Of a stretch of DNA of 64,000 nt, positions 34,677 through 43,126 are shown piece after piece; within the stretch, counting starts at the first letter, position 1; every line of letters starts with the position of its first letter. Made by a program: the position numbers and the translations under genes. The stretch comes from Mycetohabitans sp. B8 (lineage in GTDB: Bacteria > Pseudomonadota > Gammaproteobacteria > Burkholderiales > Burkholderiaceae), in NCBI RefSeq assembly GCF_021991875.1, contig NZ_JAHLKR010000011.1, forward strand, positions 62,001 through 126,000, in the 5' to 3' direction. The notes under the pieces were generated by a model, which did not search any database, was not told the DNA's origin, and saw only the letters and a list, made by a program, of their open reading frames with translations.

Positions 34677-35459
34677 GTGAGCGAAGCTCCGCAAAATCCG
34701 CAGAACGAAGACACCGAAGAAACGTTTATTTCGCATTTGATCGAGTTGCGCACGCGGGTGATCCGCGCCGCCGTCTCGGTGCTGGTGGTGTTCGTGTCGC
34801 TGGTCTATTGGGCGCCAGACATTTTCCGGTTGCTGGCTCACCCGCTGATGGTGAACCTGCCCAAGGGCGGCAAGATGATCGTCACCGACGTCACAGGCTC
34901 GTTCTTCGTGCCAATGAAGGTGACGATGCTGGTCGCGTTTGTGATCGCGCTGCCGGTGGTGCTGTACCAGATTTGGGCGTTTGTTGCGCCAGGCCTGTAC
35001 CAACATGAGAAAAAGCTTGTGGTGCCCCTGGTTTCGAGCAGCTACACGCTGTTTCTGTGCGGGATGGCGTTCGCCTATTTCGTCGTTTTTCCGACCGTCT
35101 TCCGCGTGATGGCGCACTACAATGCGCCGCTCGGCGCTGAGATGTCAACGGATATCGACCATTACCTGAGCTTCGTGTTGACGATGTTCATCGCGTTTGG
35201 CATGACGTTTGAAGTGCCGATCGTCGTCGTGTTGCTCGCGAAGCTGAATCTGGTAACGGTGAAGAAGCTCAAGGAAGTGCGTCCGTACGTGATCGTCGGC
35301 GCGTTCGTGGTCGCCGCCATCGTGACGCCGCCCGACGTTTTCTCCCAACTCATCCTCGCGGTGCCGCTGGTCGTGCTATACGAACTCGGGATCATTGCGG
35401 CACGGCTGCTGGTTACTCGGCAGCCGGACAGCGAGCCCCAAAGCGAAGAGGCGAAATAG
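34677..35459 (+). CDS. tatC: Sec-independent translocase subunit TatC
   Basis: The 260-residue protein has six membrane segments and the family motifs TFISHLIELRTRVIRA, FFVPMKVTMLVAFVIALPVVLYQIWAFVAPGLY and FGMTFEVPIVVVLL. TatC binds twin-arginine signal peptides. The start is uncertain: GTG at 34677 (MSEAPQNPQ, with AGG upstream) was preferred to GTG at 34629, which overlaps the tatB stop. A client, the Rieske protein, is encoded 2.5 kb downstream. Confidence 0.93.
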   Translation: MSEAPQNPQNEDTEETFISHLIELRTRVIRAAVSVLVVFVSLVYWAPDIFRLLAHPLMVNLPKGGKMIVTDVTGSFFVPMKVTMLVAFVIALPVVLYQIWAFVAPGLYQHEKKLVVPLVSSSYTLFLCGMAFAYFVVFPTVFRVMAHYNAPLGAEMSTDIDHYLSFVLTMFIAFGMTFEVPIVVVLLAKLNLVTVKKLKEVRPYVIVGAFVVAAIVTPPDVFSQLILAVPLVVLYELGIIAARLLVTRQPDSEPQSEEAK

Positions 35460-35463
35460 CGGC

Positions 35464-35500
35464 GCGGCGGGCTATGCGCTCCTTTCTGCTGAGCGCCGCG
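35464..35500. terminator. Possible shared terminator between convergent genes
   Basis: Between the tatC stop and the protease stop, GCGCTC at 35476-35481 can pair with GAGCGC at 35491-35496. CGCGGCG at 35464-35470 can pair with CGCCGCG just outside it. There is no T run on either side, so it is only a candidate. Confidence 0.3.
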
Positions 35501-35512
35501 CGGCCCCGCCCA

Positions 35513-36715
35513 TTACTCATCGTCGTCGCCGTTGTTCAGCGTTTGCTTGGGCGGCGGCGGGCGCTTGCCGATCGTCACGTCGATGTCCATTTCGTGCGAC
35601 TTGCGCCACAGGTGTACCTTCGCGACCGTGCCGGGCTGAATCAGCGCGATCACATTGAGCAGGCGCGTCGTGTCGGTGATGTCCTCATCGTTGACCTTCA
35701 CGAGGATATCGCCTGGCTTGATACCCGCCTTGTCTGCCGGTCCGCCTCGTAGCACGCCCGCCACGATCGCGCCCGATTTTTGCTGCAGGCCGAACGATTC
35801 CGCGATTTCCGGCGTCACGTCTTGAGGCTCGACGCCGATCCAGCCGCGCGTGACCGTGCCCGTCGTGATGATGCTCTCAAGCACGCTGCGTGCCGTCGAC
35901 ACTGGGATGGCAAAGCCGATCCCCAGTGAGCCGCCGCTGCGCGAATAGATCGCGGTATTGATGCCGAGCAAGTTGCCGTTCACATCGACCAGTGCACCGC
36001 CGGAATTACCCGGGTTAATCGGCGCATCGGTCTGAATAAAGTTTTCGAACGTGTTGATCCCCAGGTGATTGCGGCCGAGTGCACTGATAATGCCCATCGT
36101 CACTGTCTGTCCAACCCCGAAAGGATTGCCGATCGCCAGCACGATGTCGCCCACGCGCGCATCCTCCATCCGTCCGAGCGTGATCGTCGGCAGATTGGGG
36201 AGATTGATCTTGAGCACCGCTAGATCCGTTTCCGGGTCCACGCCGATCATTTTCGCGTTCGCCGTGCGCCCGTCGGCCAACGCGACCTCAATCTCGTCGG
36301 CGCCGTCCACCACGTGCTGGTTCGTTAAAATGTAGCCCTCCGAGCTCACAATGACGCCGGAGCCGAGGTTGGACGCGGGCTCCTGGCGTTTGCGCTCGTA
36401 ATTGCGATCGCCGAAGAAATAGCGGAACAGCGGGTCGTTGGCGCGCGGATCCGGCATCTGAGAGCCGTCCTTGCTGGAAAATACGTTCACCACTGCCGGC
36501 ATTGCGTGCTGGGCGGCGTCTGCGTATGACGTGACCAGTCCGCGGCTTGCAATGCCCGGGGCGACCTCCTGCAGCGCGACGATCGGGGACGCCAGCTGTT
36601 GCCCGAGGTTACCTTGGCGCTGCAGCCACTGCGGCTTCAGCGTCGCGACGATGAACATCAACGCGAGCAGTACCGTCACCGCCTGCGCAAAGAACAGCCA
36701 AAAGCGTCTAAGCAT
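35513..36715 (-). CDS. DegS/DegQ-type periplasmic serine protease
   Basis: The 400-residue HtrA-family protease is anchored by an N-terminal helix (FFAQAVTVLLALMFIVATL) and has a trypsin-like domain with a single PDZ domain. The triad is visible: His in ILTNQHVVDGADE, Asp in DPETDLAVLKI, Ser in INPGNSGGALVDVNG. The PDZ domain includes GVLRGGPADKAGIKPGDILVKV. A membrane anchor with one PDZ is DegS-like, a regulator of envelope stress, though some relatives act as general proteases. It is divergent from the Nif3-like gene, with only 19 bp between starts. Confidence 0.9.
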   Translation of the reverse strand: MLRRFWLFFAQAVTVLLALMFIVATLKPQWLQRQGNLGQQLASPIVALQEVAPGIASRGLVTSYADAAQHAMPAVVNVFSSKDGSQMPDPRANDPLFRYFFGDRNYERKRQEPASNLGSGVIVSSEGYILTNQHVVDGADEIEVALADGRTANAKMIGVDPETDLAVLKINLPNLPTITLGRMEDARVGDIVLAIGNPFGVGQTVTMGIISALGRNHLGINTFENFIQTDAPINPGNSGGALVDVNGNLLGINTAIYSRSGGSLGIGFAIPVSTARSVLESIITTGTVTRGWIGVEPQDVTPEIAESFGLQQKSGAIVAGVLRGGPADKAGIKPGDILVKVNDEDITDTTRLLNVIALIQPGTVAKVHLWRKSHEMDIDVTIGKRPPPPKQTLNNGDDDE

Positions 36716-36734
36716 TTGAACTTATGGGGCTTGC

Positions 36735-37481
36735 ATGGATCGAAATGAGCTTGAATTGTACTTGAACGGGTTGCTTGAAACCTCCCGGTTCCGGGACTAC
36801 TGCCCCAACGGGCTGCAAGTTGAGGGCCGTCGCCGGATCGAGAGGGTCGTCACGGGTGTGACCGCTTGCGCGGCGTTGCTCGAGGCGGCGATCGACTGGA
36901 AAGCTGACGCGGTGCTCGTGCACCACGGGTATTTTTGGAAGAACGAAGCGCCGCAAATTACGGGCCACAAGTATCGTCGACTGCGCCTTTTGATCCAGAA
37001 CGACATCAACCTGTTCGCCTACCACCTGCCGCTGGACGCTCACGCGGAACTGGGCAACAACGCGCAACTCGGTGCGCGGATGGGCTGGCTGGCCGACGCG
37101 CGGTTCGGCGACAACGAGCTCGGCTTCATCGCCACGCTGCCGATGCCCACGTCGCTGTCGCATCTGGCCGCACAGGTTGGCAATACGCTCGGGCGCGCGC
37201 CGCTCGTGCTCGGCGATCCCGATCGCAAGTTGCGCCGTGTCGCGTGGTGTACCGGCGCCGCGCAAGGCTACTTCGACGATGCGATCCGGGCCGGTGCCGA
37301 TGTCTACCTGAGCGGCGAAGTGTCCGAGCCTACCACCCACTTGGCGACGGAGTCCGGCGTGGCGTATGTGTCGGCCGGCCACCATGCGACCGAACGTTAC
37401 GGCGTGCAGGCCATCGGGGCTCACTTGGCTGACACATTCGGCTTGGAACATCTGTTCATCGACATCGACAATCCGGTCTAG
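36735..37481 (+). CDS. Nif3-like dinuclear metal-centre protein
   Basis: The 248-residue protein belongs to the NIF3/YbgI/YqfO family. It shows [24 protein letters not shown] (metal-binding histidines), [18 protein letters not shown], and the C-terminal [19 protein letters not shown]. The family binds two metal ions; some members act as GTP cyclohydrolase-like enzymes, but the role here is not established. Confidence 0.9.
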   Translation: MDRNELELYLNGLLETSRFRDYCPNGLQVEGRRRIERVVTGVTACAALLEAAIDWKADAVLVHHGYFWKNEAPQITGHKYRRLRLLIQNDINLFAYHLPLDAHAELGNNAQLGARMGWLADARFGDNELGFIATLPMPTSLSHLAAQVGNTLGRAPLVLGDPDRKLRRVAWCTGAAQGYFDDAIRAGADVYLSGEVSEPTTHLATESGVAYVSAGHHATERYGVQAIGAHLADTFGLEHLFIDIDNPV

Positions 37482-37945
37482 TCGGGCTGCGTCGATATCT
37501 GCGCTGGCAAACCTGCACGCGTTGGTGAGGAATGAGTGACGCGACATATTGTCGCGACTGTGCTGTGCCATGCCATGCTATGTCAGGGGGCGGCATGCGC
37601 CGCCGCAGACCGTACTGTCCGCATTCGGCACATCTCCCCGTCCACGTCGGTACATATCGCCCTCCGCATTCGGTACATCGTGCCGCCGGCCTGGACCTCA
37701 CAGCGGAATGCGCTCGTCAGTCACAGCGCCCGCGCGGATCCCGCGCGACGTCGATTTCACGATTTTATTAAGTACTTGCTTAATCTTAGATGCCGCGCTG
37801 TCCGAATCGGTGCCGCCAAACCCTTGCGCAGCAAGCCTTTACTCGGCAGCCGCAACCAAGACTTGTAAATGGCGGCTGCATTCGCGCACACTATAAGTGG
37901 GTAGCCGAAGCAAGATTGGAGTCCAACCAAAAAGTGGGGCGTGTG
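37482..37945. other. Intergenic region upstream of petABC
   Basis: About 460 bp separate the Nif3-like gene and petA. Overlapping short open frames here resemble nothing known. It presumably carries the petABC promoter; a TATAAG at 37892 is the best -10-like hexamer, but it lacks a matching -35. Confidence 0.45.
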
Positions 37946-38566
37946 ATGCGAGATAAGGAAGACAGTCGCGTCGATGGCAGCCGCCGTACCTGGCTGATAG
38001 CGACGTCAGTAGCAGGTGGAATGGGAGGCATGACAACGCTGGTGCCGTTTGCCGCATCGCTGGCGCCCTCCGAAAAAGCCAAGGCCGCAGGTGCGCCGGT
38101 CGAAGTGGACATCAGTACCCTACAGCCCGGCGAGATGATGACCGTTGCATGGCGCGGCAAGCCCGTGTGGATCATCAATCGTACCGAGCAGATGCTGGCC
38201 GAGGTTACCAAGGCCGACGGCGAGGTCGCCGATCCGCATACTCAGAATCCGTTTTCAATCCCGCTCCCCGAGTATTGCCAGAACGAATACCGCTCCCGTC
38301 CCGAGCACAAGAACATCCTCGTGCTCGTGGGTATTTGCACGCACCTGGGCTGCTCGCCGAGCCCGCGCTTTTTGCCGGGTCCCCAGCCGAACCTGCCGGC
38401 CAACTGGCCGGGCGGTTGGCTGTGTCCGTGCCACGGCTCGACCTTTGACTTGGCTGGCCGCGTGTTTAAGAACAAGCCTGCACCGCAAAACCTCGATGTA
38501 CCGCCGTTCATGTTCAAGACGGCCACGCAGCTCGTGATTGGCCAGGATGAAAAGGGAGAGGCGTAA
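37946..38566 (+). CDS. petA: Cytochrome bc1 complex Rieske iron-sulfur subunit
   Basis: The 206-residue protein starts with a twin-arginine signal-anchor (SRRTWLIATSVAGGMGGM). It carries the 2Fe-2S ligands in the two boxes CTHLGCSPS and CPCHGSTFD. It transfers electrons from quinol to cytochrome c1 at the periplasmic face. Its export should need the Tat system encoded upstream in this window. The ATG at 37946 was preferred over longer in-frame starts because it places the RR motif near the N-terminus. petB begins immediately after the stop. Confidence 0.95.
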   Translation: MRDKEDSRVDGSRRTWLIATSVAGGMGGMTTLVPFAASLAPSEKAKAAGAPVEVDISTLQPGEMMTVAWRGKPVWIINRTEQMLAEVTKADGEVADPHTQNPFSIPLPEYCQNEYRSRPEHKNILVLVGICTHLGCSPSPRFLPGPQPNLPANWPGGWLCPCHGSTFDLAGRVFKNKPAPQNLDVPPFMFKTATQLVIGQDEKGEA

Positions 38567-39952
38567 ATGGCGATAACGGACAACCCTGACGGAGACACGG
38601 GCCTGATTGGCTGGATCGATCGCCGCTTTCCGCTGAGTTCGACGTGGAAGGCGCACGTCTCTGAGTACTACGCGCCGAAAAATTTCAACTTTTGGTATTT
38701 CTTTGGCTCACTGGCCCTGTTCGTGCTGGTGATCCAAATCGTCACCGGCATCTTTCTGGTGATGAATTACAAGCCCGACTCGCAGTTGGCGTTCGCGTCG
38801 GTCGAATACATCATGCGCGAAGTGCCATGGGGTTGGCTGATCCGGTACATGCACTCGACCGGCGCATCGATGTTTTTTGTCGTCGTCTATCTGCACATGT
38901 TCCGGGGGCTGCTGTACGGCTCCTATCGCAAACCGCGCGAACTGATATGGATCTTCGGCTGCTTGATCTTCCTGTGCTTAATGGCCGAAGCGTTCTTCGG
39001 TTATTTATTGCCGTGGGGCCAGATGTCGTTCTGGGGCGCGCAGGTCATTGTGAACCTGTTCTCCGCGATTCCGTTCATCGGTCCGGACTTGGCGCTGTGG
39101 ATCCGTGGCGACTACGTCGTGTCGGATGTGACGTTGAACCGCTTCTTTGCGTTTCACGTGATCGCGATTCCGCTGGTGCTGATTGGTCTAGTCGTCGCTC
39201 ATATCGTCGCGCTGCACGAAGTGGGCTCGAACAACCCTGACGGCATCGAGATCAAGGCGAAGAAAGACGCAAACGGCGTTCCGCTGGATGGCATCCCATT
39301 CCATCCGTACTACTCGGTGCACGACTTCTTCGGCGTCTGCGTCTTCCTGCTCATATTCTGCGCAATCCTATTTTTCGCACCCGAGATGGGCGGCTATTTC
39401 CTCGAGGCGAACAACTTCGTGCCGTCCGACCCGCTCAAGACACCGACCGAAATTGCGCCGGTCTGGTACTTCACCGCGTTCTACGCGATGCTGCGTGCGA
39501 CGACGGACGACTTCAAGATCGCGTTGATGATCGTGGCCGGGTTGCTCGGCGTGTTCGGCTTGATCAAGGCCCGCGGGGGAGTAAAGAAGACGAGCTCGGT
39601 CGTGGCCGCCGTGCTCGTGATCCTCGCAATGGTCAGCACCCAGGCCAAGTTCTGGGGCGTCATCGTTATGGGCGGCGCCGTCCTCACGCTGTTTTTCCTG
39701 CCTTGGCTTGATCGCAGCCCGGTCAAATCTATCCGCTATCGTCCGGGCTTTCATCGATTCTTCTATGGGATCTTCGTCGTCGTCTTCCTGACACTGGCCT
39801 TTCTCGGCACCCGGCCTCCATCACCGGCCGCGACCGTGATCGCGCAGGCCTGCACGCTAGTGTATTTTGCGTTCTTCCTCGGAATGCCGTTCTGGACCCG
39901 CCTGGGCACATTCAAGCAGCCGCCCGAGCGCGTGACCTTCAAGCCGCATTGA
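38567..39952 (+). CDS. petB: Cytochrome bc1 complex cytochrome b subunit
   Basis: The 461-residue polytopic protein has two haem-b-binding helices with paired histidines (MHSTGASMFFVVVYLHMFRGL and FFAFHVIAIPLVLIGLVVAHIVALHE). The quinol-oxidation (Qo) motif appears as TEIAPVWYFTAFYAML, close to the classic PEWY position. The fused b/IV layout ends with further helices near residues 330-450. It abuts petA with no gap. Confidence 0.95.
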   Translation: MAITDNPDGDTGLIGWIDRRFPLSSTWKAHVSEYYAPKNFNFWYFFGSLALFVLVIQIVTGIFLVMNYKPDSQLAFASVEYIMREVPWGWLIRYMHSTGASMFFVVVYLHMFRGLLYGSYRKPRELIWIFGCLIFLCLMAEAFFGYLLPWGQMSFWGAQVIVNLFSAIPFIGPDLALWIRGDYVVSDVTLNRFFAFHVIAIPLVLIGLVVAHIVALHEVGSNNPDGIEIKAKKDANGVPLDGIPFHPYYSVHDFFGVCVFLLIFCAILFFAPEMGGYFLEANNFVPSDPLKTPTEIAPVWYFTAFYAMLRATTDDFKIALMIVAGLLGVFGLIKARGGVKKTSSVVAAVLVILAMVSTQAKFWGVIVMGGAVLTLFFLPWLDRSPVKSIRYRPGFHRFFYGIFVVVFLTLAFLGTRPPSPAATVIAQACTLVYFAFFLGMPFWTRLGTFKQPPERVTFKPH

Positions 39953-39984
39953 ACGCGGGAACCGGACGCGAACGGAGCATACCG

Positions 39985-40734
39985 ATGAAGAAATGGCTTT
40001 CGATACTTGCGCTGCTGGCGGCGGCGCTGGCTACTACGCTGGGCGTGGCCCGTGCCGAGGACGATATCGTCCTCGATCGCGCGCCGGACCGCACCAACAA
40101 CCTCGCGTCGCTGCAACATGGCGCGCAGTTGTTCGTGAACTACTGTCTGAACTGCCACAGCGCGAGCATGCTGCGCTACAGCAAGCTGCAGTCGATCGGC
40201 ATCTCGCAGAAGGAAATCGAGGACAACCTGCTATTCAGCGGCGGCAAGGTCGGTGACACGATGACCGTTGCGATGCGCCCGGCCGATGCGCAAGAGTGGT
40301 TCGGCGTTGCGCCGCCGGACTTGTCGCTCGAGGCGCGCGCGCGAGGCGTGGACTGGCTGTACACGTACTTGCGCACGTTCTATCGCGACCCGACGCGGCC
40401 GACCGGGTGGAACAACCTCGCATTCCCGAATGTCGGAATGCCCCATGTACTGTGGCAACTGCAGGGCGTGCGCGACGCGAAATTTATTGAACATAAAGGT
40501 GAGGACGGTGAGGTGACGCACCAGTTCGACGGCTTTACCCAGGTGACCAACGGGATGCTTGCGCCGATAGACTATGATTCGTCTGTCGCCGACCTTGTCT
40601 CCTACCTTGCCTGGATGTCAGAGCCGGCACGCAAAACGCGCGAGCGTGTAGGCGTGTGGGTGCTGCTGTTCCTTGGCGTGCTGACGCTGTTCGCCTGGAG
40701 GCTTAACGCCGCGTACTGGAAAGATATCAAGTGA
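39985..40734 (+). CDS. petC: Cytochrome bc1 complex cytochrome c1 subunit
   Basis: The 249-residue precursor has a Sec signal peptide (KKWLSILALLAAALATTLGVARA). The covalent haem motif is CLNCH near residue 55. The distal methionine region includes FPNVGMPHVLWQLQG. The C-terminal membrane anchor is VGVWVLLFLGVLTLFAWRLNAAYW. It completes the bc1 operon. Confidence 0.95.
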   Translation: MKKWLSILALLAAALATTLGVARAEDDIVLDRAPDRTNNLASLQHGAQLFVNYCLNCHSASMLRYSKLQSIGISQKEIEDNLLFSGGKVGDTMTVAMRPADAQEWFGVAPPDLSLEARARGVDWLYTYLRTFYRDPTRPTGWNNLAFPNVGMPHVLWQLQGVRDAKFIEHKGEDGEVTHQFDGFTQVTNGMLAPIDYDSSVADLVSYLAWMSEPARKTRERVGVWVLLFLGVLTLFAWRLNAAYWKDIK

Positions 40735-40766
40735 ACACGCCGTTTGCGGTGTGGGGCTGGCAGCCA

Positions 40767-40792
40767 AGAAGACCGACATGGGTGGGTCTTCT
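40767..40792 (+). terminator. Inverted repeat between petC and sspA
   Basis: AGAAGACC at 40767-40774 pairs perfectly with GGTCTTCT at 40785-40792 over a 10-base loop. A run of six T residues occurs at 40811-40816, too far for a classic terminator. It may be an attenuator or an mRNA-end hairpin for petABC. Confidence 0.4.
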
Positions 40793-40828
40793 CAGCGCTG
40801 GCCCTTCGGTTTTTTGAGGAAAGTAGAA

Positions 40829-41440
40829 ATGATGGTTTTGTATTCCGGCACCACTTGTCCATTCTCCCAGCGTTGCCGGCTGGTGCTGTTCGAAAAGGGC
40901 ATGGACTTCGAGATCCGCGATGTCGACCTGTTCAACAAACCGGAGGACATCTCGGTGATGAATCCGTACGGGCAGGTGCCAATTCTCGTGGAGCGCGACT
41001 TGATCCTGTACGAGTCGAACATCATTAACGAGTATATCGACGAGCGTTTCCCGCATCCGCAATTGATGCCTGCCGACCCGGTCCAGCGTGCCCGTGCACG
41101 GCTGTTTCTGCTCAATTTTGAGAAAGAGCTGTTTGTGCACGTTGGCACGCTCGAGAATGAGAAGGGCAAGACGGCTGAGAAAGCGCACGAGCGCGCGCGT
41201 GCGGCGATTCGTGACCGGTTGACGCAATTGGCACCGATCTTCGTCAAGAACAAGTACATGTTGGGTGAAGAATTCTCGATGCTTGACGTCGCGATCGCGC
41301 CGCTGTTGTGGCGCTTGGATCACTATGGCATCGAGCTGTCCAAGAACGCGGCGCCGCTGATGAAATATGCGGAGCGCATTTTTAGCCGGCCGGCCTATAT
41401 CGAGGCGTTGACGCCATCCGAGAAGGTGATGCGTCGTTAA
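40829..41440 (+). CDS. sspA: Stringent starvation protein A (GST fold)
   Basis: This RNA-polymerase-associated protein (203 residues) has an N-terminal thioredoxin fold (VLYSGTTCPFSQRCRLVLFEKGM, then NPYGQVPILVERDLILYESNIINEYID). A helical C-terminal GST-like domain follows. It is not expected to be an active transferase. The ATG at 40829 follows a GAGGA site; the upstream in-frame ATG was rejected. It pairs with sspB, as usual. Confidence 0.93.
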   Translation: MMVLYSGTTCPFSQRCRLVLFEKGMDFEIRDVDLFNKPEDISVMNPYGQVPILVERDLILYESNIINEYIDERFPHPQLMPADPVQRARARLFLLNFEKELFVHVGTLENEKGKTAEKAHERARAAIRDRLTQLAPIFVKNKYMLGEEFSMLDVAIAPLLWRLDHYGIELSKNAAPLMKYAERIFSRPAYIEALTPSEKVMRR

Positions 41441-41531
41441 ACGGCGGCGGGCTTGCGTCCCCAGCCGTAACTGCTTGCCGGTGTGACGCCCGCGTGCCGG
41501 GCGCGACGCGTCGGCAGTTCGAGGAACAATA

Positions 41532-42110
41532 ATGCAAGAGATTTCCACCAAGCCGTATTTATTGCGTGCGCTCTATGAGTGGTGCACGGACAATGGATTT
41601 ACGCCGCATATCGCGGTGAAGGTTGACAACTGCACGCGTGTACCGCGACAGTTCGTGCGTGACGGCGAAATCGTGCTGAACATCAGCTTCGATGCGACCA
41701 GCCAGTTGCAAATGGGCAACGATGTGATCGAATTCCTCGCGCGCTTCTCCGGTAAATCGCACAAGATCGAGGTGCCGGTGGCCAACATTCTGGCGATTTA
41801 TGCGCGTGAGAACGGGCAGGGAATGGCGTTCCCGGTCGAAGGGATTCCGCAGGAGCCGGTTGAAGGCGCGCCCGAGTTCGAGGCCCTTGCAGCGGACGAA
41901 TTTTACGATATGACGCCCCAGGAGAAGCAGCGCATCCTGCGGGATCGTGCATTGCAGCAGGCGGGACAGAGCAGGCCGGCCGTGGTCGGCCATGACGTGC
42001 AGCACGGCCAGCACGCAGAGGGTCGGGCTGTGCAGGAGCCCAATGCTGACGATGCCGGGGGCGAGGGCCATAAGGACAGTAGCCGCAAGCATCTGAAAGT
42101 GATTAAGTGA
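41532..42110 (+). CDS. sspB: ClpXP adaptor SspB
   Basis: The 192-residue protein delivers ssrA-tagged proteins to ClpXP. The substrate-binding domain (YLLRALYEWCTDNGFTPHIAVKVD, IVLNISFDATSQLQMGNDVIEFLARF) covers residues 1-105. A flexible acidic linker leads to the C-terminal ClpX-docking motif HLKVIK at the extreme end. The operon order sspA-sspB is conserved. Confidence 0.94.
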   Translation: MQEISTKPYLLRALYEWCTDNGFTPHIAVKVDNCTRVPRQFVRDGEIVLNISFDATSQLQMGNDVIEFLARFSGKSHKIEVPVANILAIYARENGQGMAFPVEGIPQEPVEGAPEFEALAADEFYDMTPQEKQRILRDRALQQAGQSRPAVVGHDVQHGQHAEGRAVQEPNADDAGGEGHKDSSRKHLKVIK

Positions 42111-42114
42111 TCTT

Positions 42115-42142
42115 TTGCCGCAAGCCAGGACTGTAGTATACT
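42115..42142 (+). promoter_or_regulatory. Probable promoter of tRNA-Thr
   Basis: TTGCCG (42115-42120) and TATACT (42137-42142) are separated by 16 bp. This places transcription start a few bases before the tRNA at 42153. The -35 overlaps nothing but the short gap after sspB. Confidence 0.5.
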
Positions 42143-42152
42143 GCGTCGCTAA

Positions 42153-42228
<76 letters not shown>

Positions 42229-42236
42229 ATACTGAC

Positions 42237-42268
42237 GCGGGTCCCAGCGAATGGGGCCCGCTTTTTTT
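42237..42268 (+). terminator. Rho-independent terminator after tRNA-Thr
   Basis: GCGGGTCCC (42237-42245) pairs with GGGGCCCGC (42253-42261), with one G-T wobble, over a 7-base loop. Seven T residues follow directly. Confidence 0.9.
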
Positions 42269-43008
42269 GTTCTACAAAATTGCTTTTGCTGACAAGACGG
42301 AGGCCGCGTAGGATGCTATGAAAGGCCAACTGCAGCTAAGCACTTCACGCCGGTCGGTGCTGCATGACTCGTCCACAATAGAAGCCGCCGCCGGTTACCA
42401 TCCCAACCGACGGAAGGCTGGCTGGCCATGCAGGAGATGTCCTCGTCACCGGCCGATCGGAGATTGGATAAGAGCACGGCTGAGTTGGCGATACGATAAC
42501 GCCCACCTTGGCGAGACGAATGGAAAAAGTTGACACACGCTTGCCAAGCTTGCCTACCGGGCGAAGTAGGGTCGTATCAGCCGGCAATGACTGCGATAGC
42601 GCCAAGCATGACGAAGAAACTCTTGTTATCTAAGCTATAGCCAGGCGTACCTACACATATCGCTTGCGAAAAAAATTGTGCCCAGCTGTCTGGAAAATGC
42701 CTTCGTATTTAGCGTTGGTTGGGTGATGGTCTTGTTCGCGATGTTATTTGTTTTGTCGCACCTGGATGTGCATACGCCGTTTGGCGTTTAGCGTCGCCCT
42801 TTTCCAGATAGCAGGAACGCGTCCAACGAGTAGAAGACTCCAATACCGTGGCGATAGCCAGAGGGTAGGTCACTTTAACTTCAACACAGCCACGCAGCGA
42901 GTTTTGGCGGGCAATTTTTTTACCCTATCGGGTTGACGCGCCAAAACCAGGATGATCGGCATTTGTAAATGCATTATCAGCAATGGTTCAGAAAACCGTT
43001 CACCCATG
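42269..43008. other. Gene-poor start of the accessory region
   Basis: No credible gene is visible in this stretch between the tRNA terminator and the first F-box gene. Short open frames on both strands look random. Two symmetric elements occur: GTTTTGGCG (42901-42909) with CGCCAAAAC (42939-42947), and the palindrome GCATTTGTAAATGC (42959-42972). Confidence 0.55.
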
Positions 43009-43017
43009 TGTTATAAA
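43009..43017 (+). promoter_or_regulatory. Candidate extended -10 promoter of the first F-box gene
   Basis: TGTTATAAA matches the extended -10 form (TGN-TATAAT with one change) 110 bp before the start codon. No good -35 was found. No clear TTCG-N16-TTCG hrp-type box was seen, although TTCG occurs at several places nearby. Confidence 0.35.
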
Positions 43018-43126
43018 GTCGGTGTAACCCTATTCGTATCCGCCCGGGTGGCCATGCGACATTAGGCTATCGTGCGTGCAATATCGCTTCGCGCTGCGCT
43101 CTTCTCACTTCTTGCTAAGGTTACCG

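Noticed and set aside
43020-43126. hrp-type TTCG-N16-TTCG box upstream of the first F-box gene
   Set aside because: TTCG tetramers are present, but none has a second TTCG at the right spacing, so type III co-regulation cannot be claimed from the sequence.
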